Source: Endocalyx cinctus (Eukaryota > Ascomycota > Sordariomycetes > Amphisphaeriales > Apiosporaceae). From it: a stretch of DNA of 64,000 nucleotides. The DNA is taken from contig BCKC01000003.1 of NCBI GenBank assembly GCA_001600455.1, positions 4,200,754-4,264,753 of the forward strand. The letters run 5' to 3'. Below, piece after piece: positions 1 to 12,726 of the stretch; position 1 is the first letter of the stretch; every line of letters starts with the position of its first letter. The notes beneath the pieces are model-generated. The model was not told where the DNA came from. It did no database searches and worked only from the letters and a program-made list of their open reading frames with translations. Made by a program: the position numbers and the translations under genes.

Positions 1-3000
1 GGGGGGGGGGGGAGGGGGGAGAAGAACCCATGGCTGCCATGGCATACACCCATGTCGCAATAGTCGATAAAATATTCCTTTTTTGTTCTCCCCTTTTTAT
101 GTTTTTTTTTTTCTCCACCCCTTGAAATCCTGCCGCTTGATTCTTTATTATTTATAGACTCGATTAAGCGTAGCTAAACTATCCTTCTTGGATCGATTAA
201 ATAATACATGGTTCAGAATCCGTGCCCCGTGCTTCTCTCAATTCTCCGACCAATTTCGGTGATTCGGTCATAGACTTAATTGATTGATTTATCTCGCTGG
301 GCACGGCCCCCTGGACGGGGGGACCCTTAATTCCACCCCAACATTATTATGTAGTGTCCAATATGTCTCTTTTGTTTTTCGACGTCTTCTCCAGATCCTT
401 TTCGTCACGCCATAGACGAACACCTGGTTCGAAAATTGAGTATATACTACGCTGTGATGGAGTGAACCCCCCGCGCCGCAGCGGCGGTGCACTTAGCATT
501 GAACATATAAGTCGTACTCTTGGAAGGCCATGGCATAAGTTGAACTATCGGAACCTCAAAAGACTGTTTTTCGAAGTGATTATTATTGGAATTCTTATGC
601 TCTTTCTACTTATTCCTTCTCGTTTTAGGAGACGCTGTGTAACGAAACTTTCTTCAACGGGGAATAGGGGAAGCGTAAGGGAAAGGGGGGAGGGGGTTTA
701 GACTAGCCGGGGCAGGAGCTGTTGGTAAATCTGGTCGGCTGTCGCGCTTCCTCCCTCTGCTCGTTTCGCGTCATCAACCTTACACATTTAACATGCTCGT
801 GAATCCTTCCTTTCTCTTAACTGGGTCGAGAGTCAGTCAGTCAAACGAATTTAAGTAGGGTTTAAAGTGATATAGTAACGGTAGTCATAGAAAAAAAATC
901 TTACTACTATTCCTAGCACCTTGACGAGCTCATCTTCCCACTTCCGTGGGGGGGTTAAAGGAATGCTGGTTAATTAGCTACATATAGTGTAGTCCTACAG
1001 CGCGAGGAACTTTTTTATCTCCTCTAACCCACGATCATTCATCACCATCTATCTACCCATCTCATGCAAGTAACTAAATCCATGTGCTGATCTATTCTTC
1101 CTCATCCCAAGCTTCATTTCCCTAGGCGCTAATAAGTCATCCTTCAACGTACCTGAGCTAGTAGCGTATGGTATAGTAATAACAGTTTTTATTTTCTCTT
1201 ACTTTTTCTTTTAACCTAGCGTACAAGTACTCACCCTTTTAACCCATGCCTGTCGACTGCTTAGCGAGTCAACGTGTCCCACGGCAATGCGTGGTACATT
1301 CACGCTTCAACCCCCCCTGCTTTCCTGGAAGGCTTAGCCAGCAGCGCCGTACACATACACGAGAGCTGATCCACGAGGGTATGCTAATTGGTGCTAATTA
1401 ACCGCGAAACGAGCATAACGAGACAGCGATGTGGTATAGCGTAGTTGGCGTACGTTAAACCCGGTGGTTTACAGTAACCCAGTAATATTGATCTCTCAAA
1501 CGGCAGGGACAGGGTGAGATTCATACTCGACTATGCACATCGCCACCACCACTTTAACGACCTTAAGCTCTCGATACCATCCGAAGCTGATCGCTCCCTA
1601 GAAGCTAGGCATCCCAACGATTGATCGTAGATCAGACACTTGGGCCACACTCAAAGGAGAGATCTTCACGGATATCGTGTGGGGTTAGCGTCTATGGTAG
1701 AAATCAAACTTGCCACGGCCGTTCATGATAGAAGCCAAAACCGGCGATAGATCATCATCAGAGGGGCTTCTTTTTAATTTACGGCAACCTAGAAACGATT
1801 CTGGATCGGGGTCCAGAAAATCCTCTGAAAATCTTGTGCCCCGGAGATCTCTTTCCTAGCCTCAGCAAGAGAACTGCAGAGCATACCGTGGTAGCCCAAT
1901 AGGATGGTTACAGAGGATTCATCTCGGTTAGCAGAAGAGCCAGGAAGAGAAGAAAACAAAAACCGAAACTTCCTGATGGAGATTGAAATTACCCAAAGAA
2001 AAATTACCATGTAGCAGTCAGTCCCTTATTCTTGCCACTTTTCAGGGTCATAAGGCGACGATCAACATACATTTTCGCTCTTCCTACATATATGTATGTA
2101 TGGAGAGAGGGGATCGTAAAGGCTAGCCTCGTTCCGCTAAGAACTTCCAACTCGCAACTTCTTGCATGCTCTTAGTAATTAAATGCACGTTACGACGAAG
2201 TCTGCTTTCATTTGTTCGCCTTCGTACGTACTTGCAGCTCTTGTGCTATTAATGGTTTAGCTAGCTAGCTTACTCCTTCGAGACGCAAGTCGAAATGCGT
2301 GTCCCCCAGTAGTCAGGAGTCCCCTTCCCAGCTGGACGACTTGGGTTACGGTAGCAGCGATGCGACGTGCGTCCTTATCCTCTCCTTTTTTTTTTTCTTC
2401 TTCTTCTTTGGCCTCCCTTCATTGGGGTTGACAGCGGCCTTAGCTCCGTTATCCACTTCCTATCATGATCACTACGCGCAACAGATAAGGCAGGGTGAAA
2501 GACGTTATTACGCCGTGTTCGTCTTGCCGATTTATCATGTCATCTTTTTTTTTTTTTACGCATGCTTGGGAGTGGAGTAAAGGATCCCAACGATATATGT
2601 GTATTTACATAGCTTTTTTTTTTTTCGGTCAGGGTCTTCTAGACTATCGAATGAACTATATATACAGTAATATACCATATTCCTTCCGCTCGAACATATA
2701 TCGCTTATGTCGGCTAGGGAAAGCAAGCACGGTCCCGTAAAGCGTGTTCTTAACGCCGTTAAATATCCTCAGCTAGGCGGTAAATGCGTCCGCCACACTT
2801 CATCTCCAGCGTCCGCCGAAGTCGATCATAACTCGTAAACAGATAAAAAGAATATTCGAGTTCTTTTAAGGCATAGTGAACATTAATGCGCATTAGGTAA
2901 AATATTTTCCCACAGGAATATATGCACCGCGACGTGACTAGGCTGGGATAAAACTTTTTGCGAACAAGGGGATAGCTATTATATTGGTGTAACAAGATAT

Positions 3001-6000
3001 TGGAAGCATCCCATAAGGGGAAGGAACATGATACTTGTCTGTATGCAAGAGATGATGAGAAGCTGAGTAACCACTTAGTAGTACAGCTGCAGTGGTATTC
3101 AGGTGTGGTTAAAAAAAAAATTCTTTCCTCAGCACGTGGTTGCTTATCCCCCTTTCAGAGACCTACATACATTTCAATGTCATGCCCGCATCTCGGGTCA
3201 CTTTCCAATATACGTAGATATGTATATGCTACTATACTAAATAAACTTGAAACGGTGAGGAAAGTGGCTTGCAGCTCCATGCAGCCCATCACGGCCGGGT
3301 GGAACGGGATACGGTGGAGTCCTGGGTTCTTTTTTGGTACGGGTAGGTGTGCGCGCGTGGCGTCTCTACGAAGCAGCTGAATAGAAAAGAGAACACCTAC
3401 TTGCGTATTAACCGTCACCCTGTTTCACTCCGTCAGTTGGTTTCTTTTTTCTTTTCTTACGCGAAAGCTCGCTCGCTACACTATTAACTTCTAGACATTC
3501 TTACCCTCACCTACACGTCATCATGAACGACGATCTGTGCTTAACTTAAAAATATAAACGTACGCAGAAGAACAGAGACCCCGGAAAATGAAAATAAAAA
3601 AGCGCAAAAGTAATGAAGTCTTACGACTTTTTGGTAATCTTCTTTCGCTACTACACTACACCAGAAATCATGTTTACCCGCCTATCACCCATACTTTTTA
3701 CCTACTCATCTGCTATGTACACTACATATTTGCAAAGATAGAAAAAGGCGGGGTATGAGCTCATAAGATGGTAAAGTGGCCCTGGTATAATTATCGAGAC
3801 CTTATGATTGACTGCTCATGCGTACCCCCCCAAAACCTATCTTTCTCTGCATTACCACATAATACTGCAGTATGGTGCCCGGGGAGCACTGCAATCTTTC
3901 GTTCCCCTTCCCCTGCTCGTTCGTTGTGCTGTTAACCCCCCCTGACGGGCTCTGACAAGGCCCCCCCTTGCTGGTTTCTATAATTGTCTTGCAGGAAACA
4001 TTTCCCCACCCCGTGGTAACCGAAGTCTTTTTACAATTACACTTAGTGTGGTTTCCTTAACCCTCCACGCTGGGTATAGTGTACTAGATACTTTTTTAAA
4101 ACAGCATATTATTCTGCAATAATTTCCACCTTTGACGTAAGTGGGTAATCAGTTCACGCTAGCAGCGTAAAGGGGGGAGGGTAAGGACAGAGGGGTGTGT
4201 ACGCACAACATTCCCAGCACGGCGAATATATTCGGATACTTGATATGCTTTTCCGATCTTCTCCAGCCTGCCCCAGAAAAAAAGAAAAAAAAAATAAAAG
4301 GTGGTCATAGTATTAGGGAAGCAAATAATATGACAGAAGGAGGAAGAAACAAGACGAGACGGGGAGGAGCTGGAGGCTTGACCGTTGGTAACTGGCCCGA
4401 TCAAATCGACCCCTGAACTCTGGATACTCTGTCGTGTATTGTACTGTACTACACTACTGCACAGTACTTGACTAAGTAACAATCCCCGGGCATGTGTAAC
4501 CTGACAGACCTTCTAACGAACGTAATACATTAATTCTACGCGTACCCAGTGGCAGGAAACGGAAAGAAATACGTGTATGTATATGTATGCGCGAGCCTAC
4601 AGTTACAGTAACATATGTGCATTTAAGTGATGTGCCTGGCTTTCCACCGCGTCTGATTCGACGACATTGACATGAGGAGCATGCCCTCTCTGTACTTACC
4701 TACTTCTTCCCCGGTGTAATGACTCTACTTTTTGTATACTTGCTCAATCTCCATGCGTACTCTACATTCCACCCCACCACCACCAAAAGGACCATCGGCC
4801 TACCATGTGGAGAACAGGGGTTTAAAAATGGAGATATACATATAGTCATGTTAACGTTTACTGCTGTGTATATGGTATATGCATTTCCATGTGTCTATGT
4901 AATGTATGCCATCTGCTTTGCTACATCTTTTGGAGATGGAGTATATTGGGAATAGCTTAAAAAAAAAAAAAAAATAACTCCGCCGAATCGGTTCTACCCT
5001 GGAGATACTCTTCATGGTACGCTGATGATTTACGTAGTGTGGTATGTAATTCATGGGGACAAGTGGTCCCTCGCAGATCTAATCTCCAATAGGACTTTAG
5101 AATTTATCCAGGTAGTGTTGTATACAACTACGATACGATTACACTACGGAGTACCAGAATCATCATTTATAAGATACTGCGGAGTTATGTACTCCTCGTT
5201 CTCGGCGACGTCTCGCGAGGCTGGATTAACTAACAAGCTTCCTAACCTGAAATGAAAAATTAATATCCCAGCTATACCATAATTATATCCACTAGGGGCG
5301 ATATATTATTTTCCGAGCTACGTTAATGCCTTCCATCTAATGATTCCTCATATTCGTACGTTATGGGAACGTATAAACGAGCCAGAAAGCGATAACGCGT
5401 TTCATTTTTGAAGTTCGGCGGAATAATTATGCATAATCAAAATAGCAAAAAAAAAAAAATTTGTTCGCTCTTGTGTGGTACAGGGAACCCATGTCGTATG
5501 CCTGTCAAGTATACCAAGGTACTTATTTCAACCGTCCCACCGTCAAGGTGTACTGCGTGATGTGATTCTCGTGTACACTTACACATACATTGCTCGGGAC
5601 GGAGATGGTGTCGTACTATCTAAGTACCTTCATCCTGGGTAACTTGAATCTGGTAACACCGGTGAAGGGTTCCGGATCTTTCCTGGTTCCTCTCGTTCGG
5701 GATATGCTTCTTTTGACTCGGGATCTTTCACCACAAGGGAAGAAAAAAAAAAAAAAAAACCTTCACCTGCATTCTTTGGCGAGCGAATCGTAGCTCATTT
5801 TTTTCGAAGAAAATAAAAAAAAAATCCTATCATCCCGTTCGTATCACATTGCATGGCTGATACCTCGAGTTAGGTCACGTCCTGAACGGTCGCATTTCGT
5901 TTATTAAAGAATTGCACGCCAGGTAAATAGTATGGATATTCGCTATATCTCTAGAAACGATTGGTGGTGGCTCCGGGCCAAGTCTGTCTGGATACTCGTC

Positions 6001-8450
6001 GTACACTACTACCCATAATTCTATCTCTCAGGCTCATCACTCGTACATGATGACCGGGGGTCATGCAGGCTGTTCTACCTCTCTCTCCTGTTTCGAGCAT
6101 GAAATGACGACAATCGTGTACTTTTTACCTGCCTATCCCGAACGGGGTACATGAGATGCCTTTCTGTCACGATAGATGAAGTCACGCTCTACCTGCCATC
6201 CAACATGACCGTCGAGCAAGAAACTAAAGATGCATATGGGCGGCGGGGAGGGGACAAAAAAAATCGAAAATCATATTCGATAATTGAGTCAAAAAGGCAA
6301 CAAAAACAGCACTTTCCAAGAAGTCGCACAGTATCACGCGGCGAAACATCGTCTCGTTGGTAAGGCGTAAGGAAACACTTCCTTCGGTACCATACCATCC
6401 GTCCAACGCTACTCCAGCATGGGTAGCAGTAGTGGCGGCGACAAGAATAGATCTCTTTTTCAATCCACTACTATTGATTTTGAACTCATCGGCTACCCGT
6501 TTGGGGTGGTTGGTGTCACTTTCACCTTAGATCAAATACCATGCATATTAAGGTGATACTTGGACCCAATCTATATTCGCAAATAACTGGTCACACGTGC
6601 GTCAAGGCAGAGAGAAAGAAGAAGTAAAAGAAGAAGAGATGAAACGCTGCTAAGTTGAAACGTCATCACGGTGGTGGTGGCGGCGGCGTTAGTAGGCAAG
6701 TAAGCTTGCAGGCAGACGTGCCAACTGGAAAAGTGCCGAAAATAGAAATTTATAACCCGGCGTAAAAAAAAAAAAAAAAAAAAAAAAACGAAAACAAATT
6801 GAAGAGACAGATGTAGAGGGTGACAAGATAGAAGGAAATAAAGAGAAATGGGTGGCTGTGTAATGGAGTTAATTGTTATTCGTCTTTATGTCCATTTCTG
6901 AAACACGCGGCGAGGCAGGCTGGGACGCCTCACGCAACCGCCGGCAAAGGAAGTAGGTAGGTAGACTAACGGGAAAGGATGACTGGGGAATAACGGCATC
7001 GCATGGTCACGATGCGCATCATTCTTAATGCTTACTTAGGTAGGTAGATAAGAAAAAAAAAAATGCACATTATTGAGGTGCGGATGGTGGGTGGAAAAGA
7101 AGAAAAGAGAGAAAAAAAAACATCATGACTGCAGAAGAGGGAAAGTGAAGGAGGGGGTGAGAAAATAGAACCCACGAGGCCACGTCTATGCTAGTTATTC
7201 GGCGTGAAACGTGGTCAGTTAAACCAGAATAAGGGCAGCGAATAGGAACTTTGCCACAAGCCCGCCGCAAAGGATTATCCTGATCTCTCGATCTCTCTCT
7301 CTTTGTGCGTTATGTTTCTCGTGCGGACGTGGCTGTTTGATGCTCTAAGATACCCGTACGAGAAATATTAGAAGAAGAAAACAAAAAAGAACTTCCCTTC
7401 CAAGATAACGACGCAAAGTTCGTGTGGGTTCTTGAATACGAGAGCAAGTTTCATGGCGTTTTCTCTCTATCTCCTATTTCCATCATGGATAAACGAAGAC
7501 GGTAGAATGAACGAAGTACATACGTGAGGCCGAGGTCACACAATCTAGATTATTTACTTTAGAGTTACAGACCAACGGTGGCAGAGTAAGTAAAACATCG
7601 TATTGAAACTAGATTGACTACCGAGATTTCAGTTAAGACTTTATTGATTCCTTCATTCCAATTTTATTTTTAAACCCCATACTTCGCAGCCAAGAGGACT
7701 TGTCATTTATGACTGACGAGGAAGCGAATAACTCACCTTGATTCATGGCTGTATGAGAATATCCTAAGTTGAGGCGTTCCATCAAGCAAGCCGCTTCGAG
7801 ACGTCTCTGCTTTATTGATGAGTGAGTTTCGTGTACCACCAGCTGGGGTTGCTAAGTGTCCACGACTCGACTCAACACTTCCAAATATACCCACTACTCT
7901 ACCAATCTATTCTTATTTTGATATTCTAATCATCCCAATTAGAATATCCCAACATATTTTCTTCTTCTTCGTCATCCCTCGGCTCCTGCGAGGGATTCAA
8001 AGCTCTTACTTTGGCTTCTTACCTAACTACCCACTTCCGCTCCCCCCTTTAAACCTGCCCGGAACAAACAGGTCTAAACGAGCTCACGATCGATCGAGAT
8101 CAACTACGTCCGCCGCGATTACTTCTTGATCTCGTACACGACTTCGCCACCCGATCACGCCGCCAACAAAGGTAGACACGGAGGATGACGAGTAAGAACG
8201 AAGGAGAATGCGGCACCGAGACTTACAAATGGCTTGTTTTTTTTTTTTTTTTTTAAAAAAAAGGTGATGGATGATATAATCATCAGCCTCATCTCTCTTT
8301 GGGGTTGAGGCTAAGTCGAGCTTAGATCTTAGGTAGGTCGGCTGAGACCAGACCTAACCAAGCCCAGGAACGGGGCCAAATCAATCTTCCTTGCGCATCT
8401 GCTATATCGAAATGTAAAGATTTCAAAGCAGGCGCTTGCGGGAAGGAATT

Positions 8451-8482
<32 letters not shown>
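8451..8482. repeat. Alternating purine-pyrimidine (CA/CG) tract
   Basis: 32 bp of unbroken purine-pyrimidine alternation: CA repeats flank a core of five CG steps. This is the classic composition for left-handed Z-DNA. About 50 bp downstream (roughly 8531-8563) a C homopolymer runs directly into an A homopolymer. Confidence 0.75.
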
Positions 8483-9403
8483 CCGCCGTCCCTCGAATCA
8501 ATCGACAGCGCGGACGGGAGGAATGAAAGAACCCCCCCCCCCCCCAAAAAAAAAAAAAAAAATCCAATCAACGCCCCAAAGGCAGACATGGGCGATTCCA
8601 TCGCGCGGATGTCGATGGTGTTGCAGAATGCGCCTAAGGATGTCTCTATCTGCACCAAGTATCCTCTCTCTAGTCGGCGGCTATTTTGACGAGCTCGTTG
8701 GCCAAACAGAACTCGCGGAGAACTGCTCGCTCAGATCCGCTAGAAAGCTACGAGTGTGCGCGCATGCGACCCCTCCCCAGCTCGGCCACGGCCCACGGCC
8801 AGCTGGCCACGCGGCCGCAAACGGCGGGGTCTACGATCAAATGAGGCGGTAAATTCCTTTTTTTAATCATTTCATCTGTCACTCTATTTTTAAATTCACG
8901 ACGATGATTTTTTTTTTTTTTTTTTTTAATTCGAAGAGGTTAGGTATGCGACCAGCTTACTTTTAAGTGATACGATTTAAGACGTTGGACAAAATTTATC
9001 GTCACTCTATCTATCTATTATTATCGATCGAGATTGCGGAGATGAGGATACGAAAGAGGAAAAAAAGAAAAAAATAGGGGCGGGGTGGTTTAGGTAATAT
9101 ATGTGCATACTATTCGATATATTCTTACAATATTATATAGTATAGTTCCATTCTGCGTCTCATCGCGATATTACAACTAAAGAAAGAAAAAGGAAAAAAA
9201 TCCAAGTCGGATAACTTTAGGTTAGTATTTTGCGACGGCCCCCTTATTTACCGCGAACGACATATCCACAAGAGACGCCAAATTGGAGTGAGAAATAAGG
9301 TGATAATGCCCTAGGCAGCAGTTTAAGCGCAAAATGGAGCCCACGATGAATTGAGAAAGCACTGCGTGTTAAAAAAACGAAGTGGATCACATACTAAATC
9401 TTC

Positions 9404-9430
9404 TACTATACTATACTATACTATACTATA
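9404..9430. repeat. CTATA pentanucleotide microsatellite
   Basis: About five tandem copies of the 5-bp unit CTATA inside the gene-poor region. No gene is adjacent. Confidence 0.8.
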
Positions 9431-10088
9431 CGTACAGCCCATGCATGCTCTATATTTGTACGTAGTAGTTAGTACTCTCGTATAGGTACATGTATCATCA
9501 TCGTGAGCTAAGAAAATCTGGTTACCCTAGTTCCCTCGTCGCTGAGCTCGCTCTCCTTCGCACTTATCTCAGCGCCGAGGCGGGTCGGCGTTTCTTCCTT
9601 TTTCTGGGTCGCTGGGCTCGGAGTTTGCTCCGCTCAAGATACTACCAAGTACACAGTAAAGCTAGCGGATGGGGGGGACCCTGTGACAGATGCACTTGGC
9701 CTTTTCTAGCGTAGTGTACGATGCCGTGCTTTCCTATCTCTCTCACCACGATGCACTGCGCCGAGTTCTACGGAGTACTTAGGTAGGTGTAGTATAGTTA
9801 TTTTACAAGGTAAATATTTATAGCCTCCGTTCTATTCAGACGTCCCTGGTATATACTAGGTTGGGTGTACGCATAGTAGACCCCCCCGAGATGGAGACGT
9901 GCGGGTCCGGTGTTCGTTGATTGTATCTTTACACTGAGCAAAACGTACCATACCCTTAATCGTTCATATACTTTCACTATATCCTTGAATGGCATATAAA
10001 TTGACCAGGGAGCTTTCGGCAGCGGCCCCGTTCTGGCATTGAGACCAGATGAAGTTAAGCGACGGTTGATGCTAATCCAGCTTGGCGT

Positions 10089-10131
10089 AGGTTCGTTCTC
10101 GGCGACGACCTCATGTAGCGAGAACGAACCT
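10089..10131. other. Perfect 13-bp inverted repeat with 17-nt loop
   Basis: The left arm 10089-10101 (AGGTTCGTTCTCG) is matched base for base by its reverse complement at 10119-10131, leaving a 17-nt loop. Any transcript would form a strong hairpin. No gene is adjacent. It has no T run like a pol III terminator, and no mobile-element coding sequence is visible nearby. Confidence 0.7.
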
Positions 10132-12726
10132 CTTCTTCCTGGTCCAATTTGAGGGTGAAACTTTTGTAGTTGCGACGATGAGTTACGATAACCCGCACGG
10201 TAGACTGGCGGAATATCGTTAAGTAAAGATAATATGATGCACAGACTTACAGTTTCACTTTACTTCTCTCTCTCCCTGTATACGTCCTTTTGACAGAGTG
10301 TAATACATACGTACGTCTTTCCGTCTGCGGAAATGCTCAAATTTCCGAATCTCCGATCTCATTGAAGAATTAAGAAGTCTTCGGATGGGATGGAAAAACA
10401 AATTGAGCTGGCATCCGGGTTATAGTGATCCTTCACTGGATCACCGGTAAATCTATGAATAGACAGAGTCTGAATTGGATGAATAAGTTTATGGATAAGA
10501 ATTCCTGTCGAGAAACCCGTTATGACGTATCTGAAAACTCTTGGCGTAGAATGGGATGAATGAAGGCAGGAGGCACGACTGATCACCTCTGTCTTCCGTA
10601 ATTGATATCAAAAGTTTCAGAGAACGTATACATAAATTTGGCTTTTCCACTACATGAGGGAGCGTTGGGTTATTCTTGAGTCGCAAATGGCGACATACCT
10701 ATCAAACTCCTCCTCTATATGACCTCAAGTAGGAAATATTTAAGATAAACAGCTGGTTATAAAAGAAAGGGAGATGGAGATTCAAGCGGAGAATCTCGGA
10801 TTTCGTGAAAACTGCCTCTCCTGTCTGATACTCTTCGTATTTTACCCCCTAAAGCCATAACGGCGTGTTGAATGATTAAGGACGTCGTGATAGTGGCAGA
10901 TGACCGATTCAACCCTGGGATCTATGTTGAGTGCAAGACGATAAGCTCTGCAAGACTTCTCCCTCTGTGGTCCGAATGGATAGGAATAGAGTCATTAAGC
11001 GCCTTACACGTCAAAAAGAAAAAAGAAAACCTGAATAAAACTATTGCTTACCCCTCAATCATCGATTAAATGATACCTTGAGATTCTGAGATTATATGAC
11101 CTCGTTTTGAATAATTATTTATGATTAATCATTATGATAACCAAAAGTTTCCTGCAAGTCGAGAAAACCGTTATCTTGAATGGATACTATCCATTGACAC
11201 CGTTCCTACGTATGACATGCTACCCGTGAAGAACTCTCCCCCTCTCACCCCTAAAGATTCTTAAAAACCTACTTGGCTTAATCTGAGATGGCTGACGAGA
11301 CTTTTCCGGTTGCTTGACGACGGGGATAGGTGTCCCACTCATTCACCCTTCGGAATATGAAATGGAGAAACTGGTTAATTTGTGATTATACATCAAGTAT
11401 GCAGCTCATGATATCTAGTATCGTTAAGATTCATACCTTCTATTACGTCGTCACATACGGATGATCTATCGAGAACTGGACAAGAGGTATTAAAGATGGA
11501 CATATCGTGTCTCTAGAAACGTAATTTATACAATAATAAAGGTTACCTATAAAGGACTTCGCACTCTCGTGACTGACCTCGCGCGCTCATTTTGGCGTTT
11601 CCTCCGAGTTGTCACTGAAAAAAAGCGTGTGGTACAAAACCACAGGTTAGTATCACCGAGTCTAGTTTTGAGAAAGAGGCGAGAGAAGAAGAAAGACAAA
11701 AAGAAAATACCTGCCCTCTTACACCGTCTCAACGCTTGGTGGTTTAGTGATGTCCATTTCGTCCATATATACTCGAAGCACGGTTCTTTCCACAGTTCTT
11801 CGCATTGCAAAAAGCCCTTCCGAGATCAATAGAGTGAGCGTATTTATTGACGTCGCGACCAAAGCTTTAAAATATTTAATTCATGATCGAGTAAGACTAT
11901 GATTAAGTCTCTGCTTCTTCTAGAAACTTCTCGCCACCTAATTCGTATGTCTTGATTCGACGAAGTATAGATGTAGATGACGGTGGTTTCTTCTTGTACT
12001 TGAGTTCCCAAGATAGGTATCATCACCACGCATATACATTACGGAGAAGTGACATCTGGATAGGCAGGATATCCATTATTGGGGCTTCCCGAGATGCTCT
12101 ATAACCTTTGCGGTCAAAATTATTTGGTCCTGTCTTCGATAATGCTTAATGGCATATAAAATATACCTCTGCTATTATTACCCATTATAGAGATCATCAC
12201 AAGTGTACTATAATGACTTACTTATGCGTAACAAATGTTCAGCACGGAGGATAAGCATATACGATGGACGCGGATTAATGCGATTACTATCGAGTCTAGC
12301 TGAACCCATCGTCTCTGTATGTTTCCATGATTTCCGGATTTCTCAGCTTGTAATGCCATTTCCTCTTCCATACTCATTCATGTGTTAAATAAGGGTCGCT
12401 TTATCTAACCTAGTTAGTTATCACTAATTTGATGACTCGTAAAATATCACTTCAAATAGAACCTGACAGGCAGATAACCTTGTAAATGATTTCATTTTTT
12501 CATTTTCACTTCTTCTATCTGTTATGATCTTGGTTATTTTTTCTTTTTCCTGCATCAATCAATCAACCTGATCTGGATTCGGATAGATATGTGGGATATA
12601 ATTTTGTATGTGTGTGTCTCATGTTTGTTGTGGAATCGTTAGCTAGTAACTATTTCGGTTTATCCCAGCTTTAACAATCCATTCGCTCCTAAACCCGTTC
12701 CTCAACCTAAAAGGTCAGCGGTTCTT

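Larger units (their letters stand above)
1..12726. other. Gene-poor region with low-complexity tracts
   Basis: No open frame here shows a recognisable domain, a credible exon chain or family-like composition; the longest frames (up to about 140 codons) run through homopolymers or microsatellites. The stretch holds many A/T runs, short TAGGTAGG-type repeats, a CTATA pentamer repeat, a purine/pyrimidine alternating tract and one perfect hairpin, listed separately. It begins with a run of G, which looks more like a contig edge or assembly artefact than a telomere because TTAGGG units are absent. It could be subtelomeric or a decayed-repeat region; RNA genes without clear motifs could be hidden. 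Confidence 0.6.

Noticed and set aside
1..25. Telomere at the window start
   Set aside because: It is a G run without TTAGGG periodicity; more likely a homopolymer or sequencing edge.
10020..10131. Possible 5S rRNA relic
   Set aside because: GAAGTTAAGC resembles the 5S loop region, but the remaining arms and internal control region do not match any 5S pattern I can reconstruct.
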